Source: Halopseudomonas sp002296055
GTDB lineage: Bacteria; Pseudomonadota; Gammaproteobacteria; Pseudomonadales; Pseudomonadaceae
DNA: 64,000 bases
Strand: one strand, 5' to 3'
Assembly: GCF_050876985.1 (NCBI RefSeq)
Contig: NZ_JBPAPP010000001.1
Position numbers and translations under genes: made by a program. Below are positions 35,694 through 43,513 of the stretch, piece by piece (position 1 is the stretch's first letter; each line of letters starts with the position of its first letter). The notes under the pieces are model-generated. The model was not told the DNA's origin, made no database searches, and saw only the letters and a program-made list of their open reading frames with translations.

Positions 35694-36080
35694 ATGAGCA
35701 AACTCTCCTACGTCAATGTATTCGCCCGCGATATCGAGGCGCTCAGCGGGTTCTACCAACGGGTGTTCGATTTCCCGGAAGTGGAGTCGATTCGCTCGCC
35801 CATCTTTGTCGGCCTGGATGCCGGCACCTGCTGCATCGGTTTCAACGCGCCGGATGCCTACGAACTGCTGCATCTGGCCGAGCACTCCGACACGGCTGGC
35901 TGCAAGTTTCTGCTCAATATCGACGTCGACAGCCCTGACGACGTTGACCGTATGGTGCCAGTTGCGGTCGAGGCTGGCGCCACCCTGATCAAGCCGCCCT
36001 ATACCACCTATTACAACTGGTACCAGGCGGTGCTGATGGACCCGGAAGGCAACGTATTCCGAATCAACCACATGCTGTAG
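35694..36080 (+). CDS. VOC superfamily protein
   Basis: 128 residues of the vicinal-oxygen-chelate (glyoxalase/dioxygenase) fold: KLSYVNVFARDIEALSGFYQRVF then VDSPDDVDRMVPVAVEAGA and the closing strand VLMDPEGNVFRINHML. The final strand keeps an acidic/Asn metal-site pattern, but the usual first-strand His is Tyr/Asn here. It starts one base after the oxygenase stop, so it is translationally coupled to it. It could be a further enzyme of the same pathway. The reaction is unknown. Confidence 0.82.
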   Translation: MSKLSYVNVFARDIEALSGFYQRVFDFPEVESIRSPIFVGLDAGTCCIGFNAPDAYELLHLAEHSDTAGCKFLLNIDVDSPDDVDRMVPVAVEAGATLIKPPYTTYYNWYQAVLMDPEGNVFRINHML

Positions 36081-36111
36081 CTCACCTCTGATCGCAAGAA
36101 GGACTTTGGCA

Positions 36112-37203
36112 ATGAAAAAATTGATTGCGGGCGCCGCGTGCGCCCTGGCCGCCTACGGCCTGCCGACCCTGGCTTCGGCCGCCGATGAAGGCTTCACCCT
36201 GGACGGCCCGGCGAAGATCGCCATGCTCTACATCAGCCCGCGCAACGACGGCGGCTGGACTCAGGCTTTCGATGAGGCGCGCCAGCGTCTGGAAGGCGAT
36301 ATCGGCCAGAAGATTCAGTACGTGGAAAGCGTGCCGGAGACCGCCTCGGCGATCAAACCGACCGTTGAGCGGCTGATTCAGCGTGGCGCCAACATCATCA
36401 TTGGTACCGCCTTCGGTTACTCCGACACCTTCAAGGAATTGGCCGATAAGTACCCGGAAGTGGCCTTCCTGAACGGCTCCGGCACCACCAACTCGCACAA
36501 CCTGGAATCCTTCTACGGTCGTACCTACGAGAGCCAGTACCTGTGCGGTATGGCTGCTGGTGCTGCGTCTGAAACCGGCAAGCTGGGCTTTGTGGCTGCC
36601 AACCCCTTCGGCCAGGTCAACTGGACTGTTAACGCCTTCGCCATGGGCGCGCAGCAGATGAACCCGGATGCGACCGTCACCGTGATCTACACCGGCGCGT
36701 GGAACGACCCGGTCAAGGAGCGCGCTGCAGCCACCGCACTGATCGACCAGGGCGCTGACGTTATTGGCCAGCACGTAGACAGCCCGACCCCGCAGATCGT
36801 TGCCCAGGAGCGCGGCGTGTATGGCACCGGTCACCACCGTGACATGAGCGAGTTCGCCCCTGAGGCCACCGTGTGCTCCTCGGTCTGGGTCTGGGATCGC
36901 TTCCTGGCGCCCGAGCTGAAGAAGATCATGGCGGGCAACTGGGTACCGGCTGAGCACGGTGCGCTGCTGTCGATGGAGCAGGGCGGTACCGACGTATCCT
37001 GCTGCGGCAAGGGTATCGATGAAGAAGAGAAAGCCAAGATCATGGCCGCCCGCGAGGAGCTGCTGAACGGCGAGAAACTGATCTACGCCGGCCCGATTGC
37101 TGACCGTGACGGCAACGTCAAGGCGGCAGAAGGCGATGCTCTGACCGACGCCGAACTGTGGTCCATGGACTGGTTCGTCAAGGGAGTGATTACCCAGCAA
37201 TGA
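36112..37203 (+). CDS. BMP-family (PnrA-like) nucleoside/nucleobase-binding protein
   Basis: 363 residues. The signal peptide is cleaved near ASA (residue 23); there is a Cys at residue 10 but no clear lipobox. The BMP fold begins KIAMLYISPRNDGGWTQAFDEA and has IIIGTAFGYSDTFKELADKYP and GQHVDSPTPQIVAQERG. Relatives bind nucleosides or purine bases for ABC import. The stop overlaps the ATPase start (ATGA). Confidence 0.87.
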   Translation: MKKLIAGAACALAAYGLPTLASAADEGFTLDGPAKIAMLYISPRNDGGWTQAFDEARQRLEGDIGQKIQYVESVPETASAIKPTVERLIQRGANIIIGTAFGYSDTFKELADKYPEVAFLNGSGTTNSHNLESFYGRTYESQYLCGMAAGAASETGKLGFVAANPFGQVNWTVNAFAMGAQQMNPDATVTVIYTGAWNDPVKERAAATALIDQGADVIGQHVDSPTPQIVAQERGVYGTGHHRDMSEFAPEATVCSSVWVWDRFLAPELKKIMAGNWVPAEHGALLSMEQGGTDVSCCGKGIDEEEKAKIMAAREELLNGEKLIYAGPIADRDGNVKAAEGDALTDAELWSMDWFVKGVITQQ

Positions 37204-38717
37204 GTAACCAGAACGCGATCCGGCTGGACAGCGTCAGCAAGTCCTTTGATGGCTTCAAGGCACTGTCCGAGGCGTCCTTTACCGCTCGGTGGGGCGAAGT
37301 ACATGCCCTGCTGGGCGAGAACGGCGCAGGCAAGTCGTCGCTGATGAACATTGCCGCCGGGCTGTATGCGCCGGAAACCGGGTCGCTGTTCATTGACGAT
37401 AATGCCGTGCGGCTGAATGGGCCGCTGGATGCCGCAGCCCAGGGCATCGGCATGGTGCACCAGCACTTCAAGCTGGTGAAACCCTTCACCGTGGCAGAGA
37501 ACATTCTGCTCGGCCTGCGTAACCTGCAAACCGGTACTTACCGGCAGCGGTTGGCGCAGGTTGCCGAGCAGATCACGGCCATGGCCGCCAGCCTGGGGTT
37601 CAGCATTGAGCCCCATGCACGGGTGGATCAACTGTCGGTGGCCGAGCAGCAACGGGTCGAGATTCTCAAGGTATTGCTGGCGGGCGCCCGCATCCTGATT
37701 CTCGATGAACCCACCGCGGTGTTGACCGATGCGGAGGCAGAGAACCTGCTGACCACGGTCCAGAATTTCGCGCATCAGGAAGGCGCTGCCGTCATCCTGG
37801 TGACGCACAAGATGAATGATGTGATGCGCTACGCCGATCAGGTGACGGTGATGCGCACAGGCTCAACGGTGGCGAGCCTCAAGCCGCAGACCGTGTCGGT
37901 CGGTGAGCTGGTCAAACTGACCGTGGGTGACGCACCGACACCGCCGCAAATTCCGGCTAGTCGAGAGGCGGGCGAGGTACGGCTAGCGGTTACCGAGCTG
38001 TGCTCCAGTGGTGATGCGCCGGTACTGCGGGGTGTGAACCTGACCCTGCGAGCTGGCGAGATTTACGGTATCGCCGGTGTGGGCGGGAACGGTCAGAGTG
38101 AGCTGGCCGGCGCCTTGATGGGCCTGCCTGAACCGGTAACTGGCGAAATGGAGCTGAGTGGTGAAGGCGATTTACGCAACCTCAGCGCGGCCCGTCGCCG
38201 TGAACTGGGCATCGCCTGTATTCCCGCCGACCGCTACAGCTCGGCGCTCGCCGCGCCGTTGTCGATCAGCGACAACTTCGCGATGGGCGATATCCACAGC
38301 GGTCGCTACGGGCCGTTCTGGTTCTTGCACCGAAAACGCATTGACGCCGACACCGCTGCGGCGGTTGCCGAGTTCGATGTGCAGGGCGTGCGCTCGCTGC
38401 AACAGAAAGCGGCGCTGCTGTCGGGCGGCAACGCGCAGAAGCTGGTGATTGCCCGCGAGTTTGCCCGCACCCCGCAACTGGTCATCGTGCATAGCCCCAG
38501 CCGCGGGCTGGATGTGCGCGCCACCCTGGCGGTGCACGAACGGCTGCGCAGCGCGCGTGATGCGGGCGCTGCGGTACTGCTGATCAGTGAAGACCTGGAC
38601 GAAGTGATGGCGCTGGCAGACCGCATTGGCGTGATGTCGGCAGGACGTATCATCGGCGAGTTTGCCCAACCGGCAGACCGCCAGGCAATCGGGCAGGCCA
38701 TGGTGAATCATGTTTGA
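37200..38717 (+). CDS. Nucleoside-type ABC transporter, double ATPase
   Basis: 505 residues with two ABC domains. The first has canonical Walker A GENGAGKSS, signature LSVAEQQRVEI and Walker B ILILDEPTAVL. The second has the non-canonical P-loop GVGGNGQSE (no Lys) and signature LSGGNAQKLVIAREF. This asymmetry is typical of BMP/ribose-type importers, so it is not damage. The following permease overlaps its end by eight bases. Confidence 0.92.
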   Translation: MSNQNAIRLDSVSKSFDGFKALSEASFTARWGEVHALLGENGAGKSSLMNIAAGLYAPETGSLFIDDNAVRLNGPLDAAAQGIGMVHQHFKLVKPFTVAENILLGLRNLQTGTYRQRLAQVAEQITAMAASLGFSIEPHARVDQLSVAEQQRVEILKVLLAGARILILDEPTAVLTDAEAENLLTTVQNFAHQEGAAVILVTHKMNDVMRYADQVTVMRTGSTVASLKPQTVSVGELVKLTVGDAPTPPQIPASREAGEVRLAVTELCSSGDAPVLRGVNLTLRAGEIYGIAGVGGNGQSELAGALMGLPEPVTGEMELSGEGDLRNLSAARRRELGIACIPADRYSSALAAPLSISDNFAMGDIHSGRYGPFWFLHRKRIDADTAAAVAEFDVQGVRSLQQKAALLSGGNAQKLVIAREFARTPQLVIVHSPSRGLDVRATLAVHERLRSARDAGAAVLLISEDLDEVMALADRIGVMSAGRIIGEFAQPADRQAIGQAMVNHV

Positions 38718-39804
38718 TGTAACGAATTTTCAACCGCTGCTGGCGCGCCGCTACACCCTGGAAGTACGCCAGCAGATGGCCTGGTACTGGCAGGCGCTGG
38801 TCATCGCGCTGGCATTGGTAGTCGGCATGCTTATTTCGGCGGCGATTCTGGTCAGCGCTGGGGTGCCGGCCGGCGAGTTGCTCAATGAGTTTGTCATCCT
38901 TACCCTGTTCGACAGCCAGAGTCTGCGTGCGGTGCTGTTTCAGGCCGCGCCGCTGATCATGGTTGGCCTGGCGGGCTGTCTGGCGTTTCGTGCGCGGTTC
39001 TGGAACCTCGGACTGGAAGGCCAGATGATCTGGGGCGCGATTGGCGCGACCGCCGTTTCACTGTTCGAGATTGGGCCGCCGTCACTGCGCCTGCCGCTGA
39101 TGATGGTGTGTGCCATGGCCTGCGGCCTGCTCTGGGCGCTAGCGCCGGTGCTGCTCAAGCTGCACCTGAAGGTCAACGAGATCATCTCCACACTGATGCT
39201 CAACTACATTGCGATCAACTTCCTGCTGCATCTGGTTTACGGCAGCTGGAAGGACCCGCGTGACTCCTTCCCGTATTCGCCGCAGTACAAGGTGTTCGAG
39301 CGCCTGCCCGAGCTGTTCGATGGCGTCAGCCTGGCCGTGGTGCTGGCGCTGGTGGTTGCGCTGTTTGTGCTCTGGTTCACCGGTATCTCGCGCGCCGGCC
39401 TGTACCTGCGCTTTGTCGACAGCAGCCCGGGTGTGGCGCGTGCGGTCGGCGTGCCGGTCAAGCGGGTGATCCTCGGTACCGTGCTGCTGTCCGGGGCGCT
39501 GGCGGGCCTTGCCGGGCTGATGATTACCGCCGGGCAGGAAGGGCGGCTGACCCACTCCTTCTACGCCGGTTATGGCTTTTCCGGGATTCTGATCGCTTTC
39601 CTGGCGCGTAACCAGCCGATAGCCGCCACCCTTGTCGCGGTGCTGGTGGCGACCCTGTTTGTCGCCGGGCGCAGCCTGCAGGTGTTCTATCAGATTCCGT
39701 TCTCGATGGTGCAGTTGATCCAGGCGATTCTGGTGATCTGCGTGGCGTCGTCGGAGTTCTTTATCCGTCACCGGATTCGCCGCATTCAGGGAGGGCAGGT
39801 CTGA
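38710..39804 (+). CDS. Nucleoside-type ABC transporter, permease 1
   Basis: 364-residue branched-chain/nucleoside-type permease with about nine hydrophobic segments and the conserved ARFWNLGLEGQMIWGAIGA, KVNEIISTLMLNYIAINFLL and RAVGVPVKRVILGTVLLSG. It is shaped like YufP/NupP. The stop overlaps the start of the second permease by one base. Confidence 0.92.
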   Translation: MFDVTNFQPLLARRYTLEVRQQMAWYWQALVIALALVVGMLISAAILVSAGVPAGELLNEFVILTLFDSQSLRAVLFQAAPLIMVGLAGCLAFRARFWNLGLEGQMIWGAIGATAVSLFEIGPPSLRLPLMMVCAMACGLLWALAPVLLKLHLKVNEIISTLMLNYIAINFLLHLVYGSWKDPRDSFPYSPQYKVFERLPELFDGVSLAVVLALVVALFVLWFTGISRAGLYLRFVDSSPGVARAVGVPVKRVILGTVLLSGALAGLAGLMITAGQEGRLTHSFYAGYGFSGILIAFLARNQPIAATLVAVLVATLFVAGRSLQVFYQIPFSMVQLIQAILVICVASSEFFIRHRIRRIQGGQV

Positions 39805-40733
39805 TGGACATGATTGCAAGCTGGATTGGCAACATTCCCGACTTCGCCCTGCCCTTCGCGCTGGCGGCCCTCGGGTTGATCGTGATCGAGCGCACCGGGG
39901 TGCTGGCCCTGGGGGCTGAAGGTTTGATGCTGGTGGGCGCGTTGGCGGGTATCGGCGCCTCGCTGATGACCGGCGGCGCGACCGTCTGGGCATTGATTCT
40001 GGCGATGTGCGCGGCCGGGGTTGTCTCGCTGCTGTTTGCTCTGATGGTGCTGGTGATGCGCATCAATCAGGTGATCGCGGGCCTGGCATTGGTGTTCTTC
40101 TGTCAGGGCCTGACCGGGCTGCTCGGCACGCTGCTGGATTGGACCAACAAGCCGGTTGCCGGGTTGAAGGCGGTGTCGCTGTGGCCATTCTCCGAGCTGC
40201 CGGTGGTGGGCAAGCTGTTTGTGCAAAACCCGCTGGTATTCATCACGCCGCTGATTTTCCTCGCGGTGGTGCTGGTGCTCAATCGCAGTGTGCTGGGCCT
40301 GCGCATGCGCGCGGTCGGCGAGAACCCGCAGGCAGCGGATGCCGCCGGTATTCCGGTGTTGGGTTATCGCTGCGCCGCCATCGTCGCCGGCTCCATGCTG
40401 ATCGGTCTGGCCGGTGCCTATATCTCGGTGCTGAGCACCAAGATGTGGATCGCCGATATGGTTGGCGGTCGCGGCTGGATTGCCGTGGCGCTGGTGATTT
40501 TTGCCCGCTGGTCGCCGTGGAAGGCGCTGGCCGGTGCCGTGCTGTTTGGCTGTATTGAGGCGCTGATTCCGCAGATGGCCGCCTCCGGTATTCGCCTGCC
40601 GCAGTACTTCGTATTTATGACCCCCTACGCCGTCACCCTCGGGGTGATGATCTGGGTTGCCGTGGCTAGCCGCGACAGCAGCAGCCAGCCCGGGGCGTTG
40701 GGGGAGCCCTTTATTCGAGAAGAACGCCGCTAG
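39804..40733 (+). CDS. Nucleoside-type ABC transporter, permease 2
   Basis: 309-residue permease resembling YufQ/NupQ. It has IVIERTGVLALGAEGLMLVGALAG, RINQVIAGLALVFFCQGLTG and GLRMRAVGENPQAADAAGI, with about eight hydrophobic segments. With the preceding three genes it forms a complete importer and may replace the missing RutG permease. Confidence 0.92.
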   Translation: MDMIASWIGNIPDFALPFALAALGLIVIERTGVLALGAEGLMLVGALAGIGASLMTGGATVWALILAMCAAGVVSLLFALMVLVMRINQVIAGLALVFFCQGLTGLLGTLLDWTNKPVAGLKAVSLWPFSELPVVGKLFVQNPLVFITPLIFLAVVLVLNRSVLGLRMRAVGENPQAADAAGIPVLGYRCAAIVAGSMLIGLAGAYISVLSTKMWIADMVGGRGWIAVALVIFARWSPWKALAGAVLFGCIEALIPQMAASGIRLPQYFVFMTPYAVTLGVMIWVAVASRDSSSQPGALGEPFIREERR

Positions 40734-40805
40734 CCGCGTTGAAAGTTGGCTGCGTGGCCAGCGCCTTCAACACCGCTAGCCCGGAACTGAAAACAGGATT
40801 TACCC

Positions 40806-41588
40806 ATGCAAGGTGCAGTATTGATTACCGGCGCGACCTCCGGGTTTGGCGCCGCCAGCGCGCGCTGTCTGGCGCGACAGGGCTGGCCGCTGATTCTCTG
40901 TGGTCGCCGATTGGAGCGGCTGCAGGCGTTGGCTGATGAGCTCAGCGAGCTGACCAGCGTGTTGCCGCTGCAACTGGACGTACGCGATGCCATCGCCGTG
41001 CAGCGCGCTATCGATGAATTGCCGGAGCCGTTTTCCGGCATTCAGGTGCTCGTCAACAACGCCGGGCTGGCACTGGCGCCGGGCCCGGCGCAGGCGGTTG
41101 AGCTAAGCGATTTGCACACCATGATCGACACCAACATCACCGGGCTGGTCAACGTCACCCACGCGGTGCTGCCCAAGCTGATCGCCTGGGGCAGCGGTGC
41201 AACCATCATCAACATCGGCTCCACCGCCGCCGGCAACCCGTATCCGGGCAGCCACGTCTACGGTGCCAGCAAGGCCTTTGTGCAGCAGTTTTCCTACAAC
41301 CTGCGCTGCGACTTGCAGGGCACCGGCGTGCGGGTTACCGATCTGGCGCCCGGCATTGCCGAGACCGAGTTCAGCTTGGTGCGCAACGCCGGTGACGCTG
41401 ACGCTGCCGACAAGGTCTATCAGGGCACAGTCCCGCTGACCGCCGACGATGTTGCCGAGCAGGTCGGTTATATCGCCTCACTGCCCGCGCACATGAACAT
41501 CAATCGACTGGAAGTGGTGCCGGTGCGTCAGGCCTGGGGGCCGTACGCGATTCACCGGGATCAGCTCGACGTCAGCGAGGTTGGTTAG
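40806..41588 (+). CDS. YdfG-like short-chain dehydrogenase
   Basis: 260 residues. The NADP-binding motif is VLITGATSGFGAASARCLA and CGRRLERL. The active site is NIGSTAAGNPYPGSHVYGASKAF (Ser...Tyr-x3-Lys). E. coli YdfG is a 3-hydroxy acid dehydrogenase that, like RutE, can reduce malonic semialdehyde. Here the gene lies 72 bases behind the transporter. It could handle semialdehydes from pyrimidine breakdown, perhaps methylmalonic semialdehyde from thymine; this is inference. Confidence 0.85.
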   Translation: MQGAVLITGATSGFGAASARCLARQGWPLILCGRRLERLQALADELSELTSVLPLQLDVRDAIAVQRAIDELPEPFSGIQVLVNNAGLALAPGPAQAVELSDLHTMIDTNITGLVNVTHAVLPKLIAWGSGATIINIGSTAAGNPYPGSHVYGASKAFVQQFSYNLRCDLQGTGVRVTDLAPGIAETEFSLVRNAGDADAADKVYQGTVPLTADDVAEQVGYIASLPAHMNINRLEVVPVRQAWGPYAIHRDQLDVSEVG

Positions 41589-42146
41589 CGCTGACGTCTC
41601 GATTGAGTCGCTGAAAGGCTGTGCAGCCGGTCGCTTTTTGACCACCTTTCGTCTTCTTTGTATATAAATATTTCCCCTTCCGGTGGGTAGAGCGCGTGCA
41701 TTTCGTGTCTTGCCCACCACGCCCACCCTGTCCAATCCCGCATGGGGACAGGCCGCGTTTACTGACGCTCAACTATCCGCTGCGTGCTGTCTGGCGTCTG
41801 CCTGGCGGCGCTGGCTTGTCCTTAATTGCCGATACATTTGCTGGTTTTGTCACTTAAGGACTAAATGTCCCATGCTGAGGCCGTATTACAGCCTAGTGGG
41901 GCGCCTCTGGTCAGCTTGCACGGCTCTAGATTGGCTGCTATAGCAGTAATGGCAGGGTGATGTTGCCGAAATAACTAGTAGGAAAGAACGCTACCTGGTG
42001 GCCTGCTCATCGGTTATATATGACCCACTCAGGTTGTTCGGTGTAGTCGAATGCCCCCTGCATAGCCTGATGATTAATGCCTAACAAAAAGAGCTGCAGA
42101 AAAGGTTGATGAGCGGTTTGCATTAACTTTTTAAGGAGTGCCAGCT
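41589..42146. other. 558-base noncoding spacer before the pprB-like gene
   Basis: It holds no credible gene. Its base composition is lower in GC than the flanks, with A/T-rich runs such as TGTATATAAATATTT near 41660. A weak hairpin GGCTG-TG-CAGCC is near 41616, and a -10-like TATATATGA lies near 42015. It likely carries the regulatory region of the tad locus regulator. Confidence 0.5.
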
Positions 42147-42926
42147 GTGAGTAAGTCCATGCATAAAGTGCTCATTGTGGACAATGAGCCGCTTGTCGTC
42201 GAAGAGCTTGCCGAGTTTCTCGTCGAGCAGGGGTTTGAGTGCTGCACCTGCTTCAGTGCCAGCGACGCGATTCGGTTGTTCCACCAAGACGCGGACATTG
42301 CGGTGGTGCTGAGTGACTATCGTATGCCGGAGATGAACGGGATCGAGCTGTTCCAGCTGCTACGTAAGACGTCGCCGCGTGAACGGGTGTTCGAGGCCGT
42401 GCTGTTTACCGGTGATGCCGAGAAGGAAGATGTCATCGAGGCACTGCGTGCCGGGGTGTCAGACTACTTCCAGAAGCCGCTTGATCTTGATGAGCTGGTG
42501 GTCGGTGTAAACCGTCTGCTGCGACGTCTCGAGCAGCGCCGCAAGGAGCTGAACGTCCACCTGATTAACGAGAAACTGCAAGCCTTGAACGCGTCAATGA
42601 GCGAGCTGTGCGAAGGTATTAGCAGCCTGCAGGAGGACGCGCCGCAAATAACCGCCGACCAGGCTGCCCGTCCCGCGGTTGCCGCAGCCAAAGGCGCGGT
42701 GCGGTATGACTTGCCCGGCTTCGACAAGCTGTCGCCGCGGCAGGTGGATGTCGCCGGCTTTATTGCCAAAGGCATGACCAACTACCAGATTTCATGCGAG
42801 CTGGGTATCTCGGAGAACACCGTGAAGCTCTATGTTTCGCAGATCTTGCGGGCGACAGGGATGCGCAATCGCACCCAGCTGGCGTTGGCGTTGGACCATC
42901 AGCAAGCCGCCGTAGTCGTGGCCTGA
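42147..42926 (+). CDS. pprB: PprB-like response regulator (REC + LuxR HTH)
   Basis: 259 residues, GTG start at 42147 eight bases after AAGGAG. The receiver domain (1-125) has the phospho-acceptor Asp57 in VVLSDYRMPEMNG and Lys in YFQKPLDL. A coiled linker and a LuxR-type HTH follow (PRQVDVAGFIAKGMTNYQIS then CELGISENTVKLYVSQIL). In P. aeruginosa, PprB switches on Flp pili, adhesins and fimbriae in response to PprA. It lies at one end of the tad locus, with the kinase at the other. Confidence 0.87.
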   Translation: MSKSMHKVLIVDNEPLVVEELAEFLVEQGFECCTCFSASDAIRLFHQDADIAVVLSDYRMPEMNGIELFQLLRKTSPRERVFEAVLFTGDAEKEDVIEALRAGVSDYFQKPLDLDELVVGVNRLLRRLEQRRKELNVHLINEKLQALNASMSELCEGISSLQEDAPQITADQAARPAVAAAKGAVRYDLPGFDKLSPRQVDVAGFIAKGMTNYQISCELGISENTVKLYVSQILRATGMRNRTQLALALDHQQAAVVVA

Positions 42927-42932
42927 GCGCCG

Positions 42933-43502
42933 CTAAAGCCGCAGTCGGGTTTCCCCCCTGAGAACCGTCTGGCCGTCACGTTCGGCCAGAGACGGAATCT
43001 GTACGCCTAAGAATCGGATAACCGGAATGATGGCGCGCTGTTGTGCATTGCCGTCTCGGTTGTAGAAGCGTTGCAGGCAGACATGCAGTACCCGCGCAGG
43101 TTCAGCCTGGCTGTTGTCCACAGCCAGATAACCGTAGCTTTCACCGTCTCCAGCTGCGGGCAGGGGCTGCCAGTTGAGGCCGCCGCCCGGCGCGGGGCAG
43201 TTGCCCTGATACCAGTTGTCCGGTAACCAGCTTTGCTGCACCTGCAGGTCGATCTGCCGGGAGACCACAGCCGCGTACTGAGCCGCGCTGAGCGCCGGAT
43301 CAACACGCACCGCGACCCGAGCGGCATCGGCGCTGACGTGCTTCAGGCTCAGGGCCAGCAGCAGGGGCAGCGCGTAGGCGATCACCGCGTACACTAGAAC
43401 AAAGAACAGCATGAATACCGCCGCAAATTCGATGGATACGGCGCCCCGTTGGTGTCGGCGGACTAGTGTCATTGTTCGGGCTCCATGGGTTAGAGCGGAC
43501 AC
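42933..43502 (-). CDS. TadE/TadF-like minor pseudopilin
   Basis: 189 residues. The N-terminal prepilin-like stretch is HQRGAVSIEFAAVFMLFFVLV with Glu at +5 after the Gly, then a membrane helix to about residue 45. The periplasmic part contains several Cys and Trp residues. It is needed with TadG for Flp pilus assembly. The start at 43502 is the first ATG; a Met at residue 11 would also keep the motif. It lies 11 bases from the tadG-like stop. Confidence 0.8.
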   Translation of the reverse strand: MSALTHGARTMTLVRRHQRGAVSIEFAAVFMLFFVLVYAVIAYALPLLLALSLKHVSADAARVAVRVDPALSAAQYAAVVSRQIDLQVQQSWLPDNWYQGNCPAPGGGLNWQPLPAAGDGESYGYLAVDNSQAEPARVLHVCLQRFYNRDGNAQQRAIIPVIRFLGVQIPSLAERDGQTVLRGETRLRL

Positions 43503-43513
43503 GGGCGATGGCC

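Noticed and set aside
37200..38717. Missing Walker A Lys in the second ATPase half taken as damage
   Set aside because: The GVGGNGQSE form is standard for the second domain of BMP/ribose-type importers, and the rest of the gene is intact.
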